A stretch of 34,178 nt of DNA. It comes from JBALVT01 sp045110675. Its GTDB lineage: Bacteria > Pseudomonadota > Gammaproteobacteria > Pseudomonadales > Halieaceae. Location: the NCBI GenBank assembly GCA_045110675.1, contig JBGCGJ010000028.1:1-34178 (forward strand). The letters are read 5' to 3'. Below the pieces are notes generated by a model, which was not told the DNA's origin, made no database searches, and worked only from the letters and a program-made list of their open reading frames with translations. Position numbers and translations under genes: made by a program. Positions 7,638 through 14,516 of the stretch are shown one piece after another (position 1 is the stretch's first letter; every line of letters begins with the position of its first letter).

Positions 7638-9193
7638 GCTTGCGCAGGCGACTGACGCTTTCTCTTTTTACCATTCTAACCCTGTTCGCAATTAACGTCG
7701 GAACCCATTTTTGGGGTAGCTACGCGCGTAGCGAAAGCATGGTCGCCTATCGAAATTCGGTCGCTGCAGGCCGACTGTCCACAGAAGTGGAACAACTACT
7801 TGAAGACCAGCGTACTCAGACCCTTGTTCTGGCGACCTTGCGCGAAACGACTGAAGATCAGTTGGACATCGCCGAGTTGCGCCAGGCCGAGCGAGACGTA
7901 GACACGATTATCGCCAAAATTCAAAACCTGGGGGATCTCAGTCACGATATGACACAGCCGAACTATCAGCTGCTGTGGCAGAGCAGTAGCAAACTCCTCA
8001 ACAACTGGCTGAAATTTTATCGAAATTACAACGACCCCACGTTCGAGACAGATGTCACCAACCCGCAGCCGTTCAACATAACAAGCCAACACCTGGAGGA
8101 ACTCGAACAACGCCAGGCATCGATAGCCGCCAAGCGCGCAGACACTATAGATAGAACCATTGCACTGACTGACCGAATCACGGTTATCGGCTTTCTGGCG
8201 TCGATTTTTCTGACCGCCTTGTTGGGGTTCATACTGGTGCGTTACACCAACTTCGCCCTGAAGCAGCTGCAAAGAGGAACAGAACGTTTTGGCAGCGGAG
8301 ATCTGGATTACAGAATTAACAACATAGATGACGACGGTGAGCTGGGCGACTTGGCTGGAGCGTTCAACGACATGTCAGACAAGTTGCGCAACGCCATCTA
8401 TGAAGTGCAACAAGCCAGAGATACGGCGGATGATGCCAACGCTGCAAAAAGTATCTTCCTCGCAAACGTCAGTCACGAGTTGCGTACCCCGTTGAACGCC
8501 ATCATTGGCTATAGCGAAATGCTGCACGATGAGTTGGACGATGGCAAGGCTGTGGACAGGAGCCAGTTTCAAACCGACCTGGATAAAATCGTCATTTCAG
8601 GTCGACAGCTGCTGGCCCTGATCAATGACATCCTCGATCTTTCAAAAATTGAGACAGGAAAAATGTCCCTGCACTGCGAAACCTTTTCACCAGGTAAAGT
8701 CATCACGGAGGTATGCGACTCACTAACGCCTTTGTTGAGAGAAAAAAACAATACGCTACAGTTAGCGGATTTTAGTGCGTTACCTATTCTCTACAACGAT
8801 GTTGTTAAGTTTCGGCAGATTTTCTTAAACCTATTGAGCAACGCGATTAAGTTTACCGACAGCGGTTACATCGCTGTTTATGCCCTGGAAGAACCCGAGC
8901 GACCCGGATGGGTTCGATTCGTGGTGCAAGACACCGGCATTGGCATGAACGAAGAACAACAATCGCGAGTCTTCGACGCTTTTGTACAGGCAGATGCTGC
9001 GACCAGCGCCAACTATGGCGGAACAGGTTTGGGACTGGCCATTTGCAGAGACAACTGTCAATTGATGGGAGGTACGATCAGCGTAAAAAGTGAAGCAGGG
9101 AACGGCTCCAGTTTTACTATCGTCTTGCCTTCTGACCCAGAGCTAGCGCTCGAAGACGCTTCAATGCCACTTCCCGCTTCTCCAGGTTCGTAG
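7634..9193 (+). CDS. Membrane sensor histidine kinase (HAMP-HisKA-HATPase)
   Basis: A 519-residue sensor kinase. Transmembrane helix 1 (about 8-28) and helix 2 (about 183-203) enclose a periplasmic, mostly helical domain of about 150 residues with no recognised ligand fold. A HAMP linker (about 204-257) follows. The HisKA helix is SHELRTPLNAIIGYSEML, with phospho-acceptor His281. The ATPase domain has the N-box Asn403 (LLSNAIKFT), DTGIG (433-437) and GTGLGLAI (463-470). There is no attached receiver; the partner receivers are in the two genes just upstream. The start is GTG, overlapping the preceding stop. The last 77 bases overlap a convergent lipoprotein gene. Confidence 0.95.
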   Translation: MSLRRRLTLSLFTILTLFAINVGTHFWGSYARSESMVAYRNSVAAGRLSTEVEQLLEDQRTQTLVLATLRETTEDQLDIAELRQAERDVDTIIAKIQNLGDLSHDMTQPNYQLLWQSSSKLLNNWLKFYRNYNDPTFETDVTNPQPFNITSQHLEELEQRQASIAAKRADTIDRTIALTDRITVIGFLASIFLTALLGFILVRYTNFALKQLQRGTERFGSGDLDYRINNIDDDGELGDLAGAFNDMSDKLRNAIYEVQQARDTADDANAAKSIFLANVSHELRTPLNAIIGYSEMLHDELDDGKAVDRSQFQTDLDKIVISGRQLLALINDILDLSKIETGKMSLHCETFSPGKVITEVCDSLTPLLREKNNTLQLADFSALPILYNDVVKFRQIFLNLLSNAIKFTDSGYIAVYALEEPERPGWVRFVVQDTGIGMNEEQQSRVFDAFVQADAATSANYGGTGLGLAICRDNCQLMGGTISVKSEAGNGSSFTIVLPSDPELALEDASMPLPASPGS

Positions 9194-9692
9194 CCAAAGC
9201 TTCATTGTCTTCACTCAACTCGATATTCCTGCGCTCCATCGCAAGAAACGTTTCCAAAGATTGACGCATTAGCAGCGTTTGTTCGTGCAGCTTCAATCGA
9301 TCAATTGGCCTCTTGCGCAACTGACGATAAGACTTGCGCGCGGCCTCGGTATCGTAAAAAGGGCTCGAAGGAAGAATGCTGATATAGGCGATGGCTATAC
9401 TCGCCTCAAACTCGGCCTCCTCGCCCTTTTCAAAACGCATATAACGCTGGAAATGTTGTACCGCTTCAATATGTTGCCCCGCTGCAAGCGCGGTAAAGCC
9501 GCGATCAAGGGGGGTAAAGTCCATATTGGTTTGTTGTACACAGTCTGCAGATTGCTCAGGAAGATTCAATGTCAATTCGGGAACCGGGGCCTGCGCTGCA
9601 GGCCCCGCGCTTTGCGGTATCGTTCCACAAGCCGACAGCAACACTATGCCAAGTGCAGTAAGGCTGAGAATGTAGATACGATTTAGGGGCAA
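9117..9692 (-). CDS. Predicted lipoprotein with TPR-like helices
   Basis: Not recognised as a named family. The N-terminus has a short positively charged stretch, a hydrophobic run (YILSLTALGIVLL) and a lipobox LLSAC, so the product should be lipid-anchored, probably at the outer membrane. The mature part has a helical repeat-like segment (GFTALAAGQHIEAVQHFQRYM resembles one TPR unit) and an Arg/Lys-rich helical C-terminus (about the last 60 residues) likely to form a coiled coil. The chosen start is TTG at 9692, which has AAAGGA seven bases ahead; a GTG at 9716 in the same frame has no ribosome site. The 3' end overlaps the convergent kinase gene by 77 bases. Confidence 0.75.
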   Translation of the reverse strand: MPLNRIYILSLTALGIVLLSACGTIPQSAGPAAQAPVPELTLNLPEQSADCVQQTNMDFTPLDRGFTALAAGQHIEAVQHFQRYMRFEKGEEAEFEASIAIAYISILPSSPFYDTEAARKSYRQLRKRPIDRLKLHEQTLLMRQSLETFLAMERRNIELSEDNEALATNLEKREVALKRLRALALGQKARR

Positions 9693-9803
9693 GGAATATT
9701 CCTTTGGAAGGCTCACAATGGAGCCAGTGTAGCACCGTAAATCGCGCCCGAACAGATTACGCTAAATGGGGTGTGGGACTAACGAAGAGCCACAATAGTG
9801 TCA

Positions 9804-11306
9804 CTACTCCGGTCGCATATGAGGAAACAATAAAACATCACGAATGGAAGGTGAATCAGTGAATAACATGACCAATCGATCGATGCCAATACCCTCACCC
9901 GCCGTAGGTGGCAAACCATATTCCAAAGCGCGCACGTAGTCGTGATCAAAATGCATCGCCTCCTCATCGCCGGCATCCTTCTCTGCAACCTGGTCTCGGA
10001 AACGCTGCGCCTGATCTTCGGCATCATTAAGTTCTGAGAACCCGTTGGCTATCTCCCGACCACCGACAAAAAATTCGAAGCGATCAGTCACAAAGGGATC
10101 GTCATCATTACGTCGAGCCAGGGGAGAAACCTCTGTGGGATAAGCGGTTATAAACGTCGGTTGATCCAGCAGATGTTCGACTGTCTTTTCAAATATTTCG
10201 ATTTGGACTTTGCCCAGACCCCAGCTGTTTTTGAGCGGGATGCCCAAACCTTCTGCAATAGCTCGGGCCGTGGCATCGTCCGCCAACTGCTCGCGAGTAA
10301 TACTGTCGTTGTAGTGCAGTATGGAGTCTACCACCGTCATTCTCGCAAAAGGCTTTGAGAAATCGTAGTCGCTGCCCTGATAGTGAACCGTGGTATTTCC
10401 CAGAACATCCTGTGTGACCCTCCGCAACATATCCTCGGTAAGGTTCATCAAGTCCTCATAGTCAGCATAGGCTTGATAATATTCAAGCATGGTGAATTCC
10501 GGGTTGTGGCGTGTCGACAAGCCTTCATTGCGAAAGTTGCGGTTAATCTCATAGACTCGCTCGAAACCGCCAACGACCAATCGCTTTAAATACAGCTCAG
10601 GGGCGATGCGCAAATACATATCGATATCCAATGCATTGTGATGGGTCACAAAGGGCTTGGCGGCCGCGCCACCGGGAACAACTTGCATCATGGGCGTCTC
10701 GACTTCCATGAAATCGAGATTGTTCATGTAATCTCGAATGAAGGTAATAATTTTAGAGCGCGTTCGAAACACATCGCGAGACTCACGGCTCACAATCAAA
10801 TCGACATAGCGCTGACGATAGCGAAGTTCCTGGTCGGCTAAACCGTGGTATTTGTCTGGCAGCGGCCGCAGCGCTTTTGTTAGCAGCCGCGCGACTTCCA
10901 TATTGATATACAGGTCACCTTTACCCGATTTATGAATAGGGCCGGTAGCTGCCACGATATCACCCAAATCCCAGCTTTTGATTTCAGCGAGCGTCTCTTC
11001 AGATAAACCCTTGCGATTGACGTAGAGCTGAATCTGATCGCTGCCATCCTGGATCAACAGGAAAGCCCCACGATTGCGGATTAGCCGTCCAGCCACCGAG
11101 AATATCTCGTTGTTCTCCTCCAGTGATTCCTTGTCTTGATCACCGTAGTCCGCCTGCAGATCCCCTGCCAGCGCTGTGCGCTTGAAATCATTGGGGAAAG
11201 CGTTGCGCTTGAGGCGCACTTCGTCAAGCTTGCCTCTGCGCTCGGCAATCAGCTTGTTTTCGTCCTGGGCCGGATCTTGGCTCGGTGCCGGGTCTTGCTC
11301 ACTCAT
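9804..11306 (-). CDS. lysS: Lysyl-tRNA synthetase, class II
   Basis: Charges tRNA-Lys. The 500-residue protein has the N-terminal OB-fold anticodon-binding domain (about 65-150) and the class II catalytic core: motif 2 with FRNEG at 258-262 and motif 3 with GIGIDR at 472-477. The first 20 residues are a polar, proline-rich extension (SEQDPAPSQDPAQDENK). The ATG at 11306 lies 13 bases after the prfB stop on the same strand, with GAGAAG in between as ribosome site. The prfB-lysS pair is a widely conserved operon. Confidence 0.97.
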   Translation of the reverse strand: MSEQDPAPSQDPAQDENKLIAERRGKLDEVRLKRNAFPNDFKRTALAGDLQADYGDQDKESLEENNEIFSVAGRLIRNRGAFLLIQDGSDQIQLYVNRKGLSEETLAEIKSWDLGDIVAATGPIHKSGKGDLYINMEVARLLTKALRPLPDKYHGLADQELRYRQRYVDLIVSRESRDVFRTRSKIITFIRDYMNNLDFMEVETPMMQVVPGGAAAKPFVTHHNALDIDMYLRIAPELYLKRLVVGGFERVYEINRNFRNEGLSTRHNPEFTMLEYYQAYADYEDLMNLTEDMLRRVTQDVLGNTTVHYQGSDYDFSKPFARMTVVDSILHYNDSITREQLADDATARAIAEGLGIPLKNSWGLGKVQIEIFEKTVEHLLDQPTFITAYPTEVSPLARRNDDDPFVTDRFEFFVGGREIANGFSELNDAEDQAQRFRDQVAEKDAGDEEAMHFDHDYVRALEYGLPPTAGEGIGIDRLVMLFTDSPSIRDVLLFPHMRPE

Positions 11307-11319
11307 ATTCGCTTCTCAC

Positions 11320-12418
11320 TCACAGCCCGCTTTTCAGCGAAGCCTCAATAAACTGATCGATGTCGCCGTCCAATACGGCCTGGGTGTTGCTGGTCTCTAC
11401 GTTGGTACGCAAATCTTTAATACGCGAGGCATCCAGAACATAGGAGCGGATCTGGCTGCCCCAGCCGATATCGGCTTTGTTGTCTTCCATGGCCTGGCTT
11501 TCCGCATTGCGCTTCAGAATTTCCATTTCATATAACTTGGCGCGCAGCAGCTTCATGGCGTTGTCGCGATTTTGATGCTGAGACCGCTGCGTCTGGCACT
11601 GCACTACAATGCCGGAGGGATTGTGGGTCAATCGAACCGCAGAATCGGTCTTGTTGACATGCTGACCGCCCGCACCGCTGGCGCGGTAGGTATCGACCCG
11701 CAAATCAGCGGGATTGATTTCAATTTCAATATTGTCGTCAATTTCGGGAGATACGAACACCGATGCAAACGATGTGTGCCGTCTGCTACCGGAATCAAAA
11801 GGCGACTTTCTCACCAGACGATGAACTCCGGTTTCGGTGCGCAACCAGCCAAAAGCGTAGTCACCTTCAAACTGGATGGTGGCGCTTTTAATGCCGGCGA
11901 CATCGCCCCCGGACACTTCGACCAACGAGGTTTTAAAGCCCTTCGCATCTCCCCATCGCAAGTACATTCGCAGCAAAATTTCCGCCCAGTCTTGCGCTTC
12001 AGTTCCACCCGAGCCTGATTGGATATCCAGGAAAGCGTTATTGGCGTCCATTTCACCATTGAACATTCGGCGAAACTCTAACTCATCTAACAGCTTTAGC
12101 AGGCCGTCAATCTCGCCAGATATTTCATCGACGGTGGCCTGGTCATCTTCGGATGCGGCCATCTCCAACAAGTCGCCAGCATCGCCCGCACCCGTATCCA
12201 GTTTTTCTATGGTGTGCACAATACCTTCCAGAGAAGAGCGTTCCCGGCCGAGTTCCTGGGCTCTGTCAGGGTCGTCCCAGACAGTGGGTTCTGCCAGCTC
12301 TAACTCTACTTCGGCGAGGCGATCTTTGCGGTTGGCAAAGTCAAAGATACCCCCTAAGCACGTCGGTACGCGCCTCGATATCCTTGAGTTTTTGTACCAG
12401 GGGGTTTATTTCCAGCAT
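11320..12418 (-). CDS. prfB: Peptide chain release factor 2 (programmed +1 frameshift)
   Basis: Recognises UGA and UAA stop codons and releases the peptide. The gene is in two frames. ATG at 12418 begins a 25-codon ORF (MLEINPLVQKLKDIE...) that ends at UGA 12341-12343 in the context AGGGGGTATCTTTGAC. This is the classical autoregulatory slip site: an internal Shine-Dalgarno, CUU, then UGA C. A +1 shift at CUU joins the main frame to give 365 residues, the same length as E. coli RF2. In that numbering the anticodon-like tripeptide SPF is at 205-207 and the GGQ catalytic loop is at 250-252. Low RF2 favours the shift, so the protein controls its own level. A naive annotation would start at 12219 and lose the N-terminus. 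Confidence 0.96.
12341..12356 (-). promoter_or_regulatory. prfB +1 recoding site
   Basis: The minus strand reads AGGGGGTATCTTTGAC: a Shine-Dalgarno-like AGGGGG, a three-base spacer, the slippery CUU codon and the in-frame UGA followed by C. This matches the known RF2 frameshift signal and explains why the coding sequence is split between two frames. Confidence 0.93.
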
Positions 12419-12437
12419 TTATCCAACCAATTCCGTC

Positions 12438-12467
12438 AAAAGCCGCGCATTTTACCGTAGCTGCGGC
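12438..12467 (-). terminator. Weak possible terminator after the permease gene
   Basis: On the minus strand GCCGC (12463-12467) can pair with GCGGC (12442-12446) across a 16-base loop, followed by TTTT. The loop is long and the T-run short, so termination may be leaky. It sits 20 bases ahead of the prfB start. Confidence 0.25.
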
Positions 12468-12477
12468 CAGTAGGGAA

Positions 12478-13611
12478 TCAGAACCCGTTCAGGAAGTAGC
12501 CGAGAATCATCACTTGCGGCACGGTGATCAGAGGCAGGAATAAAGCGATCTTCCAGGATCCGCTGGTATCCTTGATAGACATAAGCTCTGTGTAGTCAGT
12601 GGCCACCCCCGCCATTAGGAAGGTGAAGCTATTGCCAGGCGCACCCGCACGATTCATCAGATCCGCTGCTATGGGCGTTGCACCCTCAGAGCAAACCTCG
12701 ATTACGGTGGCCGCCAGAAGTGTCAACCACAAACCAACAAAGGAGGCACCGAACCAGGTAGCGAAAGCATCTTCAGGCATAAATGCTCTGATTAGCGAGG
12801 CCAGGATCAAACCAAAGAACGTCCATCGGATCACAATACGAGACCCTTCGATGCCGTCTTTAATCAGCTGCCCCCAGCCAGCCAAACTAGAGCGGATTGA
12901 GGGTCGGAACTCAGCCCACATCTCGCCCAGTGGTTGTTCGGGGCCCAATGATGCCCGCCAGGGATTGTCAGGTAAGGAACCGCCGGCAACCAGCCGATCA
13001 AAGATCAAGCCGGTGATAATACCGATCACCAAAGACAAGGCGATGAAAGACAAAGTCCATCCAACGCCGATAAGTCCGAATAGAATGAGTGTGAGAGAAA
13101 AAGAGTTCCAGGGGCTGGCCAACAAAAATGCCATGACCTGACCCGCACTGGCTCCGCGCTCATAAAGTTTCATACCCACGGCCAAAATACCATGGCTGCA
13201 CAAATCCAATAACACGCCTGCGAAAGTTGCCCTGAACAAACCCTTCAGACCCGCATTCCGACCCAGTACCCCCATCACCAAATCTCTGGGAATTCTCGCC
13301 AGCAGACCCACAAAGAAAATACCGAGCAAAATACCCCACCACATCTGGTTGAACAGTTCGAAAATGCCCGCAGTAAAAATACCCAATACGCTACCGTGTT
13401 CATGATCTCCCTGAATCGCTCCGTAAAGGTAAGCGATGCCTACGATGACCAGGCAAGTCCAAAAGAAATAGTCGGTTCGCGCCGGCTCGTCGCAGCAACT
13501 GCTAGCGGCTTCGCTCGGAGCGGCACAGCAACTTGGCGCTGTACTAGGCGGAGATGAAGTGGGTGCTGGCTCTGGTGTCAGCTCTGAAGTGGTGTCGTGA
13601 CAGTTGCTCAC
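12478..13611 (-). CDS. YraQ/ArsP-type permease (UPF0718/DUF318) with Cys-rich N-terminus
   Basis: A 377-residue multi-spanning membrane protein with about eight to ten hydrophobic helices. The region LLDLCSHGILAVGMKLYERG, followed by GASAGQVMAFLLASPWNS, resembles the conserved Cys-containing core of the UPF0718 permease family. That family includes the ArsP organoarsenical exporter and the SO_0444-type Cu/Zn exporter. The N-terminal cytoplasmic tail (about 1-46) is low-complexity Ser/Pro with cysteines at 4, 28-29 and 39-40, plausibly a soft-metal-binding arm. The start is GTG, overlapping the stop of the CueR-like gene by four bases, so the two are co-translated. Metal efflux is inferred from the regulator and the cysteines; the substrate is not shown by the sequence. 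Confidence 0.8.
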   Translation of the reverse strand: MSNCHDTTSELTPEPAPTSSPPSTAPSCCAAPSEAASSCCDEPARTDYFFWTCLVIVGIAYLYGAIQGDHEHGSVLGIFTAGIFELFNQMWWGILLGIFFVGLLARIPRDLVMGVLGRNAGLKGLFRATFAGVLLDLCSHGILAVGMKLYERGASAGQVMAFLLASPWNSFSLTLILFGLIGVGWTLSFIALSLVIGIITGLIFDRLVAGGSLPDNPWRASLGPEQPLGEMWAEFRPSIRSSLAGWGQLIKDGIEGSRIVIRWTFFGLILASLIRAFMPEDAFATWFGASFVGLWLTLLAATVIEVCSEGATPIAADLMNRAGAPGNSFTFLMAGVATDYTELMSIKDTSGSWKIALFLPLITVPQVMILGYFLNGF

Positions 13612-14012
13612 AGGTACGCCCCCTCCTCTCCGGCCAGGTCATCCAATATCGCACACTCTGGTCCCTCGTCACCATTACAGCGACGGGCCATATCGCTGAG
13701 CACAGTTTGCATGGCTTTTAGCTTCTCGATTTTTTGTTCCAATTGGGCAGACTTTTCCAACACCAGGTCTCGCGCGTGTACACTCTGACGAGCACTGTCT
13801 TTTAGCAGCTCAAGCAATTGCCTGCTTTCTTCTAGATTGAATCCGACATCTCGAGCGCGAGCCAGGAATCGCAATTGGCCCAGTGATTGGCTGTCGTAGT
13901 CTCGATAACCATTCATGCCACGAGATGCGGGCTCTATTAGGCCTATCTCTTCGTAATAGCGGATGGTCTTGGCAGTCAAACCGCTCTGAGTCGCAACTTC
14001 ACTGATTCGCAT
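13608..14012 (-). CDS. cueR: MerR-family Cu(I)-type regulator (CueR-like)
   Basis: A 134-residue metal-responsive activator. The N-terminal winged helix begins MRISEVATQSGLTAKTIRYYEEIGLI and a dimerisation helix spans about 77-108. The metal loop has Cys112 and Cys120 (RCNGDEGPEC, C-x7-C), the same positions as in E. coli CueR. Residue 77 is Ser rather than the Cys found in Zn/Hg sensors; Ser77 marks sensors of monovalent Cu+, Ag+ and Au+. GGAGGAAGGCA just ahead of the ATG is a strong ribosome site. It is the first gene of a two-gene unit with the permease and has a MerR-type operator directly upstream. No copper ATPase gene is adjacent, which is less usual. Confidence 0.88.
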   Translation of the reverse strand: MRISEVATQSGLTAKTIRYYEEIGLIEPASRGMNGYRDYDSQSLGQLRFLARARDVGFNLEESRQLLELLKDSARQSVHARDLVLEKSAQLEQKIEKLKAMQTVLSDMARRCNGDEGPECAILDDLAGEEGAYL

Positions 14013-14049
14013 TGCCTTCCTCCGTCCGAAATCTATAGTTCATAGGGAC

Positions 14050-14080
14050 AATGTAAACCTTACAGCCACTGGAAGGTCAA
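14050..14080 (-). promoter_or_regulatory. MerR/CueR-type promoter-operator with 19-bp spacer
   Basis: On the minus strand -35 TTGACC (14075-14080) and -10 TACATT (14050-14055) are separated by 19 bases, the elongated spacing characteristic of MerR-family promoters. Inside the spacer lies the dyad ACCTT...AAGGT (14057-14061 and 14073-14077), like known CueR boxes (ACCTTCC / GGAAGGT). The transcript would start about 30 bases ahead of the regulator gene, so regulator and permease are probably induced together. Confidence 0.85.
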
Positions 14081-14179
14081 GAGGGTTTTTTGATCATGCT
14101 GGAAGCTAAACTAGGAGGCCCCTGAGGGCAGCCCCCAGGGAAGATGGAATATACGGATGGCGTTAAGGGAAAGAGTCGG
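14081..14179. other. Gene-free spacer upstream of the palindromic elements
   Basis: No ORF with a ribosome site is seen. A CCCTG...CAGGG hairpin lies around 14121-14140. The following GATGGAATATACGGATGGCG is faintly similar to parts of the elements downstream and might be a degraded third copy. The similarity is too weak to call. Confidence 0.3.
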
Positions 14180-14300
14180 TTTATAAAACGTCTTCTCAAG
14201 GCCGTCTACAGCATGGATGCTGTAGACGAGGCCCCATGGAGAGCCTGCCCCGCTTTTCGGGTATGGGTTCACGCCGTGCCTTGAGAAGACGTTTTATAAA
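14180..14300. repeat. Palindromic mobile-type element, copy 1 (about 121 bp)
   Basis: Perfect 23-bp inverted arms at 14180-14202 and 14278-14300 enclose a core with two further hairpins. One is an 11-bp perfect stem with GG between the arms (14204-14227, GTCTACAGCAT / ATGCTGTAGAC). The other is CCCAT/ATGGG (14233-14237 with 14263-14267), itself enclosing CCCG-CTTTT-CGGG (14249-14261). The core, read on the minus strand, clearly matches copy 2 (CACGGCGTGAA..., CCATGGGGCC..., CAGCATCCATGCTG), but the outer arms have a different sequence. No protein is encoded. Confidence 0.85.
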
Positions 14301-14319
14301 TAGACGGCAACGGAATTAA

Positions 14320-14344
14320 TTAAAACCTCTGGCAAGCGTTTTAA
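14320..14344. repeat. Small inverted repeat between the two elements
   Basis: TTAAAAC (14320-14326) and GTTTTAA (14338-14344) form a 7-bp stem with an 11-base loop. It lies exactly between the two larger palindromic elements. Its role is unknown. Confidence 0.45.
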
Positions 14345-14359
14345 ACTAGGCGCAGGGGC

Positions 14360-14467
14360 GCTCACATGGTAATTAAGTTTTCCAGACACGCCGTAAATAC
14401 GTCCATGTAGGCTTGTCCGCAGCATCCATGCTGCAGACAGTCTTGAAAACTTAATTACCATCTGAGC
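14360..14467. repeat. Palindromic mobile-type element, copy 2 (about 108 bp)
   Basis: Inverted arms 14360-14387 and 14440-14467 pair at 26 of 28 positions, including an uninterrupted 17-bp stretch (14366-14382 with 14445-14461). The core contains ACGCCGTAAATACGTCCATG, whose TAC/GTA hairpin is centred at 14403. It also contains GTCCGCAGCATCCATGCTGC, which pairs with the following AGAC (14415-14438, 10 of 11 pairs). The core is homologous to the reverse complement of copy 1 while the arms are unrelated in sequence. It ends 49 bases downstream of recJ. Confidence 0.85.
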
Positions 14468-14516
14468 TCAAAGTTAACTATCGCTTCTCTAAAAAGGTCC
14501 GATTAATAGGGGAAAA

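Noticed and set aside
14180..14467. CRISPR array
   Set aside because: There are only two copies in opposite orientation, with long copy-specific arms and no regular spacer spacing; no cas genes are near.
14180..14467. Integron attC sites
   Set aside because: Palindromic structure and length are in range, but no clear paired RYYYAAC/GTTRRRY cores flank the elements and no cassette ORF or integrase is present.
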